The translations under genes and the position numbers were made by a program. Shown here piece after piece: positions 1 through 7,552 of a stretch of DNA of 64,000 nucleotides. Each line of letters begins with the position of its first letter. Position 1 is the stretch's first letter. Source of the stretch: DASSUW01 sp963803335 (GTDB lineage: Bacteria; Actinomycetota; Thermoleophilia; Solirubrobacterales; Solirubrobacteraceae); NCBI GenBank assembly GCA_963803335.1, contig CAWDME010000011.1:62001-126000 (forward strand). Direction: 5' to 3'. The notes beneath the pieces are model-generated. The model was not told the origin of the DNA, did not search any database, and saw only the letters and a program-made list of their open reading frames with translations.

Positions 1-46
1 CGCGATTCGGCACCACATGCCCCCGGATCGGCGGAACACTGTCGCC

Positions 47-1294
47 ATGCTCTCCACCCGATCCGCCACCGCTCTGTACGTCGGCGCCGTGCTTGGCCCC
101 GGCGTGCTGCTGCTCCCGGCGTTGGCCGCCGAGGCCGCCGGGCCGGCGTCGGTGCTCGCATGGGTCGGGCTGCTGGCGCTCTCGGCGCCGCTCGCGGTGA
201 CGTTCGCCGCGCTCGGCGTCCGCTTCCCCGAGGCCGGCGGCACGGCCGCCTACGCGCGGGCGGCATTCGGGCGCCTCACCGGCGTGGTCACCGGCTGGTG
301 GTTCCTGACCGGTGTCGTGCTCGGCGCGCCGGCGGTGGCGCTGATCGGCGGCTTCTACGTGGCCGAGCTGCTCGGCGCTGGCACGACCGGCGCGGTGGTT
401 GGCGCCGCGGGCATGATCGCCACGGTGGCCACCGCGAACGCGTTCGGCCTGCACGCCACGGCCAAGGTGCAGCTCGCGTTCGCCGGCCTGCTCGCGGCGC
501 TGCTGCTGACGGCGGTCGTCACGGCGCTGCCGGAGAGTCACGCCGACAACTGGACGCCCTTCGCCCCGCACGGGTGGGCGGCGATCGGGACCGCCGCCAG
601 CCTGCTGATGCTGAGCTTCATCGGCTGGGAGGCGGTCTCGCACCTGGCCGGCGACCTGCCTGACCCCGCCCGCCAGCTCCCGCGCGCGATCTTCTCCGCG
701 CTGGGCATCGTCGTTGTCCTCTACCTCGGCCTCGCCGTCGCAACCGTCGGCGCGCTCGGCACCGCGGCGCCGTCGAAGGTCCCGCTCGCCGACCTGATGG
801 CGGTCGGCCTCGGCGCCCCCGGCCGGACGGTCACCGCCGCGCTCGCCGTGCTGCTGACGATGGGCGCGATGAACGCCTACGTCGCCGCGGCGGTCAAGCT
901 CGCCGGCGCGCTCGCCGCCGAGGGCTCGGCGCCCGCGCGGCTCGCCCGGCCGCGGATCGCGCTCGCCGCCTTTGCGGTGATCGCGGGCGCGCTGCTCGCC
1001 GCGCTCGCCGCCGACGCGTTCAGCGTCGACGGGCTGGTCCGCGCCACCAGCACCTCGTTCGTCGCCGTCTACGTCACCGCCACGGCCGCGGGCACGCGCC
1101 TGCTCGCGGGCCGCGCTCGCGCTGCCGCCGCCGTCGCGTTCGCCGCAGTGGTCGTGGTGTTCGCGTTCTCGGGCCTCTACCTGCTCGTGCCCGCCGCCGT
1201 CACGGTCGTTGCCGTCAGCGTCCGCCGGCGTACCCCGACCACCACCGCGCCGCACGCGGCGATGCCGCCCGCCGCCAGCACGGCGACGTCGTAG
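47..1294 (+). CDS. APC-superfamily amino acid permease
   Basis: A 415-residue, very hydrophobic protein with about 12 membrane segments. The first segment carries the permease motif GAVLGPGVLLLPALAA, like the GxxxGxGI helix-1 substrate motif of the amino acid-polyamine-organocation family. It probably exchanges or imports an amino acid at the plasma membrane; the substrate cannot be read from sequence. I chose the ATG at 47, with GGCGGA upstream, over the in-frame ATG at 17, because the extra ten residues are polar and come before the usual N-terminus. The window edge cuts off the promoter region. Its last 118 bases overlap the converging MFS gene. Family assignment is confident; the specific substrate is unknown. 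Confidence 0.85.
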   Translation: MLSTRSATALYVGAVLGPGVLLLPALAAEAAGPASVLAWVGLLALSAPLAVTFAALGVRFPEAGGTAAYARAAFGRLTGVVTGWWFLTGVVLGAPAVALIGGFYVAELLGAGTTGAVVGAAGMIATVATANAFGLHATAKVQLAFAGLLAALLLTAVVTALPESHADNWTPFAPHGWAAIGTAASLLMLSFIGWEAVSHLAGDLPDPARQLPRAIFSALGIVVVLYLGLAVATVGALGTAAPSKVPLADLMAVGLGAPGRTVTAALAVLLTMGAMNAYVAAAVKLAGALAAEGSAPARLARPRIALAAFAVIAGALLAALAADAFSVDGLVRATSTSFVAVYVTATAAGTRLLAGRARAAAAVAFAAVVVVFAFSGLYLLVPAAVTVVAVSVRRRTPTTTAPHAAMPPAASTATS

Positions 1295-2382
1295 GACGCC
1301 GACTCGACCACCGAGCCGCCGAGCGCGTTGCCGACGGCGACCCCGGCAACGATCGCCGTGACCATCACCGCGAACGCCTCGGTCACCGTTCCCGGCGGCG
1401 CGACCGTGTCGAGCAGCGTCGAGCAGATCACCGACGCCGGGGCGAGCAGGGTGCCGGCAAGCACGAGCAGGACGGCGAGCGGCCCATAGCCCGCCGGGAG
1501 GGCGAGCAGCGCGTAGCCCGTGCCGAGGCCGAGCATCACGGCGGCAAGGCGCGGCGGCAGCGAGCCCGGCCAGCGACGCGCGCCGTACACGATTCCGCCG
1601 ACCAGGCTGCCGAGCGAGAGCGAGGCGAGCAGCACGCCGCCGGCCGACGCCGAGCCACGCTCGAGCGTGAACGCCGGCACGGCGACCTGCACGACCCCGA
1701 ACGCCGTGCCGAACGTCAACAACACGCCGCACACGGTCCGCATCCCCGGCGCGCTCAGGGGTCCGAGCCAGCCGATCTCGTGGCGGATCCCGCGCCAGCG
1801 GCGCGACGCGGGCGTCAGCGAGAACGCGATCGCCGCGCTCGCGCCGAGTGTCGCGGCAATCAAGACCGCGACGGTGGGCGACGCGACGGCCACGATCAGC
1901 GCGACGATCGCCGGCGCGGTGACGACGGCGACCTCGAACGCGATCGCGACCATCGCGTACGCGGTCTCGCGCTGCTCGTCGGTCTCCGCGAGCATGCTCC
2001 AGAGCGATCGCATGGCGGCCGGCAGTTGCGGGATCGTCCCCCCGCCGAACACCGCGACGATCGCCAGCAGCCAGCTCGCCGCGTGCTGGTGCGCGGCGAC
2101 CACGAGTGCGATCAGCGCGGGCAGATGGCAGACCGCCACCGTCCGCAGCACCGGCGCTTGCCCGAGCCGGTCGATCAGCCGCCCTTGGGCGACCGAGCTC
2201 AGCGCATTGGCGAGGGTGAACGCCCCGACGATCCGCCCGGCGTCGGCGAGCGAGCCGGTCGCGGCGCGCGCGAGCAGCAGGATCGAGAGGCCGAACATGC
2301 CGATCGGCATCGATCCCGCGATCGACAGGAACACGGGCGCGCGGGCGCCAGGCAACGCCAGTAGCGCCCGGTATCGATGCAC
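1177..2382 (-). CDS. MFS transporter
   Basis: A 401-residue major facilitator protein with about 12 membrane helices. The loop after helix 2 contains GRLIDRLGQ (residues 67-75), a degenerate MFS motif A. It lies 13 bases after the methyltransferase gene on the same strand, and both are downstream of the TetR operator, so it is probably a drug or metabolite exporter in a TetR-controlled module. The GTG start at 2382 is preceded by TAGCGT with a 6-base gap, so it may also have its own leaderless promoter. The C-terminal helix is encoded opposite the end of the permease gene. Substrate unknown. Confidence 0.85.
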   Translation of the reverse strand: MHRYRALLALPGARAPVFLSIAGSMPIGMFGLSILLLARAATGSLADAGRIVGAFTLANALSSVAQGRLIDRLGQAPVLRTVAVCHLPALIALVVAAHQHAASWLLAIVAVFGGGTIPQLPAAMRSLWSMLAETDEQRETAYAMVAIAFEVAVVTAPAIVALIVAVASPTVAVLIAATLGASAAIAFSLTPASRRWRGIRHEIGWLGPLSAPGMRTVCGVLLTFGTAFGVVQVAVPAFTLERGSASAGGVLLASLSLGSLVGGIVYGARRWPGSLPPRLAAVMLGLGTGYALLALPAGYGPLAVLLVLAGTLLAPASVICSTLLDTVAPPGTVTEAFAVMVTAIVAGVAVGNALGGSVVESASYDVAVLAAGGIAACGAVVVGVRRRTLTATTVTAAGTSR

Positions 2383-2388
2383 GCGCGC

Positions 2389-2394
2389 ACGCTA
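2389..2394 (-). promoter_or_regulatory. -10 box of leaderless MFS promoter
   Basis: TAGCGT on the minus strand, 6 bases before the GTG start of the MFS gene. It matches the recurring TANNNT-N6-9-start arrangement in this window. No clear -35 is visible. Confidence 0.45.
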
Positions 2395-2395
2395 C

Positions 2396-3169
2396 TCAGT
2401 GGCGCCGCGCCGTGACCACCACTGCGGCGTACGGCATCGTGAACCTGTCGTCGATGGCGTCGCCAATGCCGGTCAGGAGCGCCTCCAGCGTCTCCGGCGC
2501 CAACCGGCTGTGGCCGCCGAACGTTGGCACCTGCTCGAGCCACTCGGCGCGCGTGTAAGACCGCTCCCAGTCGAACCGCCACTGCTCCGGCTCACCGAAG
2601 GATTCGACCGCGCGCATCCCTTCGGCCGCGCGGCGGAGCAGCGGCGCATACGCCTCCAGGCCCGGTGCGAAGCCCGGCGCCTGCGGTACGACGCGCCGGT
2701 ACACGGCGGCGAAGGCCTCGCCGACGTCCGGCGGCGGCATGTGCACGTTCCAGAACACGGCCAAGCGGCCACCAGGCCCCAGCGCCTCGGCCGCCTTCGC
2801 GGCGCCGGCCACCGGGTCGATCCAGTGCCAGGACTGGCCGGAGACGACCGCATCGAAGCCTCGGCCGCACGGCTGCCAGTCCTCGAAGCGCGCCACCACG
2901 ACTTCAAACCCGCCGCGGCGCGCGAACGCGGCCATCCGATCGTCGACCTCGACGCCGAGCACGCGGCAGCCGGCCGCCCGGAACTGCCGGGCCACGATGC
3001 CGGTGCCGCAGCCGACGTCGACGACCGCGCGCCCGGGGGCGACCGCCACGATGCGCTCGACCAAGGCCTCGGGATAGCGGGGCCGCGTGCGGTCGTAGCG
3101 CTCGGGGTCCGAGCCGAACGACTCGGCCCACAGGCGCGCCCGGTGGACTTCCTGGTACATAGTGGGCAT
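2396..3169 (-). CDS. Class I SAM-dependent methyltransferase
   Basis: A 257-residue protein with the glycine-rich SAM-binding motif VDVGCGTG (about residues 50-57), an acidic strand-2 end (GVEVDD), and the SGQSWHWID segment typical of ubiquinone/menaquinone-type small-molecule methyltransferases. The substrate is unknown. The ATG at 3169 lies inside the first operator palindrome and exactly 7 bases after a TATAAG -10 box, which fits a leaderless transcript. An alternative ATG is at 3160. It is divergent from the TetR gene and followed by the MFS gene, suggesting a regulated modification/efflux unit. Confidence 0.85.
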   Translation of the reverse strand: MPTMYQEVHRARLWAESFGSDPERYDRTRPRYPEALVERIVAVAPGRAVVDVGCGTGIVARQFRAAGCRVLGVEVDDRMAAFARRGGFEVVVARFEDWQPCGRGFDAVVSGQSWHWIDPVAGAAKAAEALGPGGRLAVFWNVHMPPPDVGEAFAAVYRRVVPQAPGFAPGLEAYAPLLRRAAEGMRAVESFGEPEQWRFDWERSYTRAEWLEQVPTFGGHSRLAPETLEALLTGIGDAIDDRFTMPYAAVVVTARRH

Positions 3170-3199
3170 CTGCCCACTTATAGTGGGCGTCCGCCCACT
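3161..3199. promoter_or_regulatory. Twin palindromic TetR operator
   Basis: Two perfect 18-base palindromes of the form AGTGGGCN-TC-NGCCCACT: 3161-3178 (AGTGGGCATCTGCCCACT) and 3182-3199 (AGTGGGCGTCCGCCCACT). The spacer TAT makes the repeat 21 bases, about two helical turns. They sit between the divergent methyltransferase and TetR genes and cover the spacer, -10 box and start of the methyltransferase promoter. This is the arrangement expected for a TetR repressor bound as two dimers on one face of the DNA. The binding protein is inferred from position. Confidence 0.85.
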
Positions 3200-3206
3200 C
3201 GGTCAA
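3177..3206 (-). promoter_or_regulatory. Methyltransferase promoter
   Basis: On the minus strand, TTGACC (3206-3201), an 18-base spacer, then TATAAG (3182-3177), followed after 7 bases by the ATG at 3169. The second operator palindrome fills the spacer and the first covers the expected transcription start, so repressor binding would block polymerase. Confidence 0.75.
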
Positions 3207-3219
3207 ACTCGATGTAACC

Positions 3220-3792
3220 ATGCCGACGGGAATCGCCATCCGCGACGTGCGCGAGCAGCTGTTCGACGCCGCCGAGCGCGTCCTGCTGCGCGACGGGCCG
3301 GACGCACTCACGAGCCGGGCGGTCACGACCGAGGCGGGCTTCGCCAAGGGTGTCCTGCACCGGCACTTCGAGGACTTCGACGCCTTCCTAGCTGAGCTCG
3401 TGCAAGACCGCATCGGGCGGATCGAGGCGCAGGCAAACGCGCTGCGCGAGGCAGCAGGCACTGGCACGGTCGCGGACAACCTCACCGGAGCGCTGACAGC
3501 GGTGCTCGGGCCGCTCGCAGTGGCGATGGTCGGTCTCGTCAGCGGTCGCGGCGGCCTCCGCGCGCGGCTGCGTAAGACGATGCCGACAGGTCTCCCCGTG
3601 CTGACGCAGGCCCAGGAGATGGTCGCTGGCTACCTCGCCGCCGAGCGCGACCGGGGCCGGATCGCCGCGGACGCCGACGTCGACGGGCTCGCGCTGACGC
3701 TGATCGGGACGGCGCACATGGTCTTCGCCGGCCGCGACGACGCGCCGGACGCAGTGGCGGTGCGCGAGGTAGTGCACACGGTGCTGCGTTGA
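3220..3792 (+). CDS. TetR-family transcriptional regulator
   Basis: A 190-residue regulator. The N-terminal helix-turn-helix spans about residues 10-55, with recognition segment SRAVTTEAGFAKGVLHRHF (32-50) matching TetR proteins. The helical C-terminal half would bind an effector. It diverges from the methyltransferase and MFS genes across the twin palindrome, which it probably binds, repressing both sides. The ATG at 3220 is 20 bases from the second palindrome with no clear Shine-Dalgarno. Effector unknown. Confidence 0.9.
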   Translation: MPTGIAIRDVREQLFDAAERVLLRDGPDALTSRAVTTEAGFAKGVLHRHFEDFDAFLAELVQDRIGRIEAQANALREAAGTGTVADNLTGALTAVLGPLAVAMVGLVSGRGGLRARLRKTMPTGLPVLTQAQEMVAGYLAAERDRGRIAADADVDGLALTLIGTAHMVFAGRDDAPDAVAVREVVHTVLR

Positions 3793-3942
3793 CAGGGATG
3801 GGATGCTTTCGGCCATGGCCACATGCCACGCCGACCGACTTATGCGCGCCGAGTGCGTGCTCGTCGGCGTACGCGTAGCCGGCTGAGCGCTCCGCAGCTC
3901 GGCATCCCTCCCCGTCCGTCCTCGCGACCGAAAGGCCGTCCC

Positions 3943-4017
3943 ATGCTCGTACTCACCACGCTTTCAGCCACCCATCGACGCCACCGGAGGCAGCGATGCG
4001 CGGCGCCGATGCCCTGA
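3943..4017 (+). CDS. Possible ilvB leader peptide
   Basis: A 24-codon reading frame beginning MLVLTTLSATHRR, with GAAAGG 7 bases upstream. It overlaps the ilvB start by 22 bases in another frame, and the ilvB Shine-Dalgarno GGAGG (3986-3990) lies inside it. Leader peptides rich in Leu/Val/Ile control branched-chain genes in many bacteria, and this one opens with Leu-Val-Leu. Only three branched-chain codons occur at its start and I see no clear alternative stem-loops, so this is tentative. The rest of 3793-3942 shows no gene. Confidence 0.3.
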   Translation: MLVLTTLSATHRRHRRQRCAAPMP

Positions 4018-5636
4018 TCGCGGCGCTCGAGCGCGTCGGGGTCGACACGGTCTTCGGTATGCCGGGCGGCGCGAGCCTGCCGCTCTACGACGCGCTGCTG
4101 GACTCGAAGATCCGGCACGTCCTAATGCGCCACGAGGCGGGCGCCGGGCACGCCGCCGAGGGATACGCGCGGGCGACCGGTCGGATCGGTGTCGCGTTCG
4201 CCACCAGCGGGCCGGGCGCGACCAACCTCGTCACGCCGATCGCCGACGCCCACATGGATTCGGTGCCGACGCTGTTCGTCACCGGCCAGGTCCGCACGGC
4301 CCTGCGCGGCAGCAACGCCTTCCAGGAAGCCGACGTGATCGGCATCACCGCGCCGATCGTCAAGCACTCGCTGGCGATCGAGCGGCCGGACGAGATCGCC
4401 CAGGCGGTCGCCGACGCGGTCCACCTCGCGACCGCCGGGCGGCCCGGGCCGGTGCTGCTCGACCTCCCGGTCGACATCGCCAACGCCCCGGCCCGCGACA
4501 TGCCGCCGCACGCGCCGCAGCTGCCCGGCTACAAGCCGCGCGCGAAGCCGAACGGGCGCCAGGTGCGGGTCGCCGCGCGGGCGATCGCGGCCGCGCGTCG
4601 GCCGGTCCTCTACGCCGGCGGTGGCGTGGTCCACGCCGGGGCGGCACGCGAGTTGACCGCGCTCGCGCACCGCACGAACATGCCGGTCACGACGACGTTG
4701 ATGGCGCTCGGCGCGTTCCCGGCGAGCGATCCGCAGTGGCTGGGGATGCTCGGCATGCACGGCACCTGCGCCGCCAACTGGGCGATCGACGAGGCGGACC
4801 TGATCGTTGCCGTCGGCGCCCGCTTCGACGACCGCGTCACCGGCGCGCTCGACGAGTTCGCCCCGCACGCCAAGGTCGTGCACATCGACATCGACCCCGC
4901 GGAGATCGGCAAGAACGTCGCCGCGCACGTGCCGATCGTCGGCGATGCGCGGCGCGCTCTGCAGGCGATCGCCGACGCGTACGAGGGCACGCCCGAGCTC
5001 GCCGGCTGGTGGGAGCGGATCGACGGCTGGCGCGCCGAAGAGCCGCCGCGCAACGACGCCGAGGAGGCGCTCGACGTGCTCGACGCCGCGATCGGCGACG
5101 CGATCGTCACGACCGACGTCGGCCAGCACCAGATGTGGGCGGCCAACCGCCTGCGCTTCGATGAGCCGCGGCGCTGGATCACCTCAGGTGGCCTCGGGAC
5201 GATGGGCTTCGGCCTCCCGGCCGCGATCGGGGCGCAGGTCGCCTGCCCGGACCGGACCGTCGTGTGCGTGACCGGCGAGGGCTCGCTGCTGATGAACGTG
5301 CAGGAGCTCGCGACCGCCGGCCACGAGCGGCTGCCGGTCAAGATCGTCGTGCTCGACAACCGCTCGCTCGGGATGGTCCGCCAGCAGCAGGACATGTTCT
5401 GGGGCGGCCGCCGCAGCGCCGTCGACCTCGGGGCGACGCCGGACTGGCCCGCGCTGGCGGCGGCGTTCGGCGTCGCGGCGTGCGACGACATCGATGCCGC
5501 GCTCGCGCACGACGGTCCGGCGCTGGTGCACGTGGAGATCGATCCGGAGGCCGACTGCCTGCCGATGTTCAAGCCCGGCGGGCCTGCCAGAGCAATGATC
5601 GGACGTAACGTCGCCGAAGGCACCCGCTCTGGCTAG
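3996..5636 (+). CDS. ilvB: Acetolactate synthase-like ThDP enzyme, large subunit
   Basis: A 546-residue thiamine-diphosphate enzyme with all three domains: N-terminal Pyr domain with PGG (23-25) and catalytic Glu47 in RHEAGAGHAAEGYA, a central Rossmann-like domain, and a C-terminal PP domain. It most resembles acetolactate synthase, the first step of Val/Leu/Ile synthesis from pyruvate. The Mg-ThDP motif reads GEGSLLMN (427-434), where the family normally has GDG, so Asp428 is Glu. No ilvN regulatory subunit or ilvC follows, so a related role (other 2-oxoacid carboligase or decarboxylase) is possible. GGAGG 5 bases upstream fixes the start. Confidence 0.8.
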   Translation: MRGADALIAALERVGVDTVFGMPGGASLPLYDALLDSKIRHVLMRHEAGAGHAAEGYARATGRIGVAFATSGPGATNLVTPIADAHMDSVPTLFVTGQVRTALRGSNAFQEADVIGITAPIVKHSLAIERPDEIAQAVADAVHLATAGRPGPVLLDLPVDIANAPARDMPPHAPQLPGYKPRAKPNGRQVRVAARAIAAARRPVLYAGGGVVHAGAARELTALAHRTNMPVTTTLMALGAFPASDPQWLGMLGMHGTCAANWAIDEADLIVAVGARFDDRVTGALDEFAPHAKVVHIDIDPAEIGKNVAAHVPIVGDARRALQAIADAYEGTPELAGWWERIDGWRAEEPPRNDAEEALDVLDAAIGDAIVTTDVGQHQMWAANRLRFDEPRRWITSGGLGTMGFGLPAAIGAQVACPDRTVVCVTGEGSLLMNVQELATAGHERLPVKIVVLDNRSLGMVRQQQDMFWGGRRSAVDLGATPDWPALAAAFGVAACDDIDAALAHDGPALVHVEIDPEADCLPMFKPGGPARAMIGRNVAEGTRSG

Positions 5637-5670
5637 CCCTGCCGCGACTGACGACCCAAGAGCGGGTGCC
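5619..5670 (+). terminator. Hairpin at end of ilvB-like gene
   Basis: GGCACCCGCTCT (5619-5630) is perfectly complementary to AGAGCGGGTGCC (5659-5670) with a 28-base loop containing the stop codon. Outside it, GCCTGCCAG (5582-5590) pairs with CTGGCAGGC (5670-5678). There is no U-tract. It could be a terminator or an mRNA-stabilising structure. Confidence 0.45.
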
Positions 5671-5710
5671 TGGCAGGCGAAACCCAAATTCTGGGTATGA
5701 CCATGTAGCG

Positions 5711-6130
5711 ATGGAGTGGCTGACACCGGCGCACGACGACCCGGCGGCGACCCTGCGATGGGTCCGCCGGGTCGAGCTCGCGTTCGTGCCGTTCGCGGTG
5801 CTCGTGACGATCCTGCTGCTCGCTGACGGCTCACCCGTGTGGTGGCTGTGCTGCGCCGGCGCGGTGCTCGGCCTGCTCACGGCCGCGACGATGACGCCGG
5901 CGATCCGGCGGGCCGAGAAGCGGCCCCTCGATCCCAAGCAGTGGCACGAGTGGCGCCGCAAGGCCGAGTTGCTGACCGGCGTCACGTACGCCGGCATGGC
6001 GGCCATCGCGGTCGCGCTCGGCTACGCCTTCAGCGGGCTGCAGCTCGCGCTGATCCTCGCCGGGGTGTTCGCGGCATCTAGCGCGGCGGCATTCGCAGCG
6101 CGCCGTCGAGCCGGATCACCTCGCCGTTGA
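5711..6130 (+). CDS. Small multipass membrane protein
   Basis: A 139-residue protein I do not recognise. It has hydrophobic segments near residues 22-38, 43-62, 88-107 and 109-130 and a charged loop RRAEKRPLDPKQWHEWRRK in between. The ATG at 5711 (MEWLTPAHDD) is preferred over the in-frame start at 5666, which lies in the ilvB terminator region. The last 53 bases overlap the converging SDR gene, so its Arg-rich C-terminus is encoded opposite the SDR C-terminus. Function unknown. Confidence 0.6.
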   Translation: MEWLTPAHDDPAATLRWVRRVELAFVPFAVLVTILLLADGSPVWWLCCAGAVLGLLTAATMTPAIRRAEKRPLDPKQWHEWRRKAELLTGVTYAGMAAIAVALGYAFSGLQLALILAGVFAASSAAAFAARRRAGSPRR

Positions 6131-6827
6131 TCATCGGGTTCGCGACGATGTGAGCGGCGAGGTCGCCGTACTCCTCCGGCCGCCCGAGCCGGTGCGGGTG
6201 CGGGACCTGCTCGCCCAGCGCCGCGCGCGCCTCCTCCGGCAGCCCGGCGAGCAGCGGCGTGTCGAACAGCCCGGGCGCGATCGTCACTACGCGGACGCCC
6301 ATCGACGCGAGGTCGCGCGCCGCCGGCAGCGTCATGCCGACGATCCCGCCCTTGGACGCCGAGTAGGCGATCTGGCCGATCTGCCCGTCGTAGGCGGCGA
6401 TCGAGGCGGTGTTGATGCAGACGCCGCGCTCGCCCTCGTCGTCGGGTTCGTTGCCCAGCATCGCCGCCGCCGCAAGCCGCAGCACATTGAACGTGCCGAT
6501 CAGGTTCACGCCGATGACGGTCTGGAATGGGTCGAAGCTGTGCGCGCCGCGCTTGCCCGCCGTCCGCTCGGCCCAGCCGATGCCGGCGCAGCAGACCGAG
6601 ATGCGCAGGCCCTCGGCGGCCGCGACCGCGGCCTCGACCTCGTTCGGCTTGGTGACGTCGCAGGCCACGAAGCTCCCGCCCAGCTCGCCCGCCAGCGCCT
6701 CGCCCTTCTCCGCGTTCAGGTCCGCGATGGTCACCTGAGCGCCGCTGGTTGCCAGCCGCCGCGCGGTCGCGGCACCGAGCCCGGAGGCGCCGCCTGCCAC
6801 GAGCGCGGACGATCCCTCGATTCGCAT
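6078..6827 (-). CDS. SDR oxidoreductase (3-hydroxyacyl-CoA dehydrogenase type II-like)
   Basis: A 249-residue classical short-chain dehydrogenase. The NAD(P) motif GGASGLG is at 12-18, the strand-2 end IADLN suggests NAD, and the active site is Asn108, Ser142, Tyr155, Lys159 (YSASK). The long insert before Ser142 and GAPGLFDTPLLAGLP-like segment resemble HSD10-type 3-hydroxyacyl-CoA dehydrogenases, so fatty-acid or branched-chain acyl-CoA oxidation is a likely role. The ATG follows TAGGGT by 8 bases. Substrate assignment is inference; the fold is clear. Confidence 0.85.
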   Translation of the reverse strand: MRIEGSSALVAGGASGLGAATARRLATSGAQVTIADLNAEKGEALAGELGGSFVACDVTKPNEVEAAVAAAEGLRISVCCAGIGWAERTAGKRGAHSFDPFQTVIGVNLIGTFNVLRLAAAAMLGNEPDDEGERGVCINTASIAAYDGQIGQIAYSASKGGIVGMTLPAARDLASMGVRVVTIAPGLFDTPLLAGLPEEARAALGEQVPHPHRLGRPEEYGDLAAHIVANPMINGEVIRLDGALRMPPR

Positions 6828-6835
6828 GGCCGCGG

Positions 6836-6841
6836 ACCCTA
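6836..6841 (-). promoter_or_regulatory. -10 box of near-leaderless SDR promoter
   Basis: TAGGGT on the minus strand, 8 bases before the SDR ATG at 6827. It overlaps the stop codon of the upstream reductase gene. Confidence 0.45.
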
Positions 6842-7513
6842 TACGGCGTACCGCAGGAACAGCTCAGACCCGACCTGGCGCACCGCCAGCAGGCGCAGCT
6901 GCGACACCTCGGGGAGCCGGCCGCCGGCGAGGATCGACGGCTCGGCGGCGTCGCCGGTCAGCAGCGGCGCGAGCGTGAGGAACAGCTCGTCGACCAGCCG
7001 CTCCGCGTGGAGCGTGCGGTGGAGCGTCGGCCCGCCCTCGCACAGCAGCGCGCGCACGCCGCGCGCGCGCAGGTCGGCGAGCGCGGCGGCCGGCGTGGCA
7101 TCGGCCAGCTGCACGACCTCGACCGGCGCGGCGACGTCGGGCACCTCGCCGTCCGCGCCGGTGTAGATCAGCACCGGCTGCTCGGGCGCGGCGAACAGCC
7201 CGGCCTCCCACGGGATGTCGAAGCGGCGGGAGATCAACACGACGAGCGGGTCGTCGGTGAGGCCGAGGGCGCGGCGCCGTGCCCGCCGCTGGTCGCTGCG
7301 CACCAGCCGGTCGTACCCCTCGGCGCGCACGGTGCCGGTGCCGATCAGCACCGCGTCGGCGATCGTGCGCAGCTCGAGCAGCGATTCGAGGTCGGCCTCG
7401 TCGCCGATTGCCGCCGAGCGGCCGTCGACCGCGGAGCGGCCGTCGAGCGTCGTGATCATGTTCACGTAGACGAACGGCCGATCCTCCGGCGCCCGCTCCT
7501 GGAACAGCTCCAT
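6839..7513 (-). CDS. RibD C-terminal-type (DHFR-like) reductase
   Basis: A 224-residue protein with only the reductase domain of RibD/dihydrofolate-reductase-like enzymes. VYVNMITTLDGR near the N-terminus is the pyrimidine-reductase NADPH/substrate strand, followed by D-VLIGTGTVRAE and CEGGPTLH, both family hallmarks. It may reduce a riboflavin precursor or another pteridine-like substrate; there is no deaminase domain and no rib neighbours. I start it at the ATG at 7513 (MELFQERAPE), 7 bases after TAGGTT; in-frame starts exist at 7519 and 7546. The GH26-like gene diverges 40 bases away. Confidence 0.8.
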   Translation of the reverse strand: MELFQERAPEDRPFVYVNMITTLDGRSAVDGRSAAIGDEADLESLLELRTIADAVLIGTGTVRAEGYDRLVRSDQRRARRRALGLTDDPLVVLISRRFDIPWEAGLFAAPEQPVLIYTGADGEVPDVAAPVEVVQLADATPAAALADLRARGVRALLCEGGPTLHRTLHAERLVDELFLTLAPLLTGDAAEPSILAGGRLPEVSQLRLLAVRQVGSELFLRYAV

Positions 7514-7520
7514 CGCCATC

Positions 7521-7526
7521 AACCTA
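7521..7526 (-). promoter_or_regulatory. -10 box of leaderless reductase promoter
   Basis: TAGGTT on the minus strand with exactly 7 bases to the ATG at 7513. The spacing equals that of the AIM24 gene promoter and decides the start used here. Confidence 0.5.
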
Positions 7527-7552
7527 CTCGCGCGTTCGCCGATCATGTGGAC

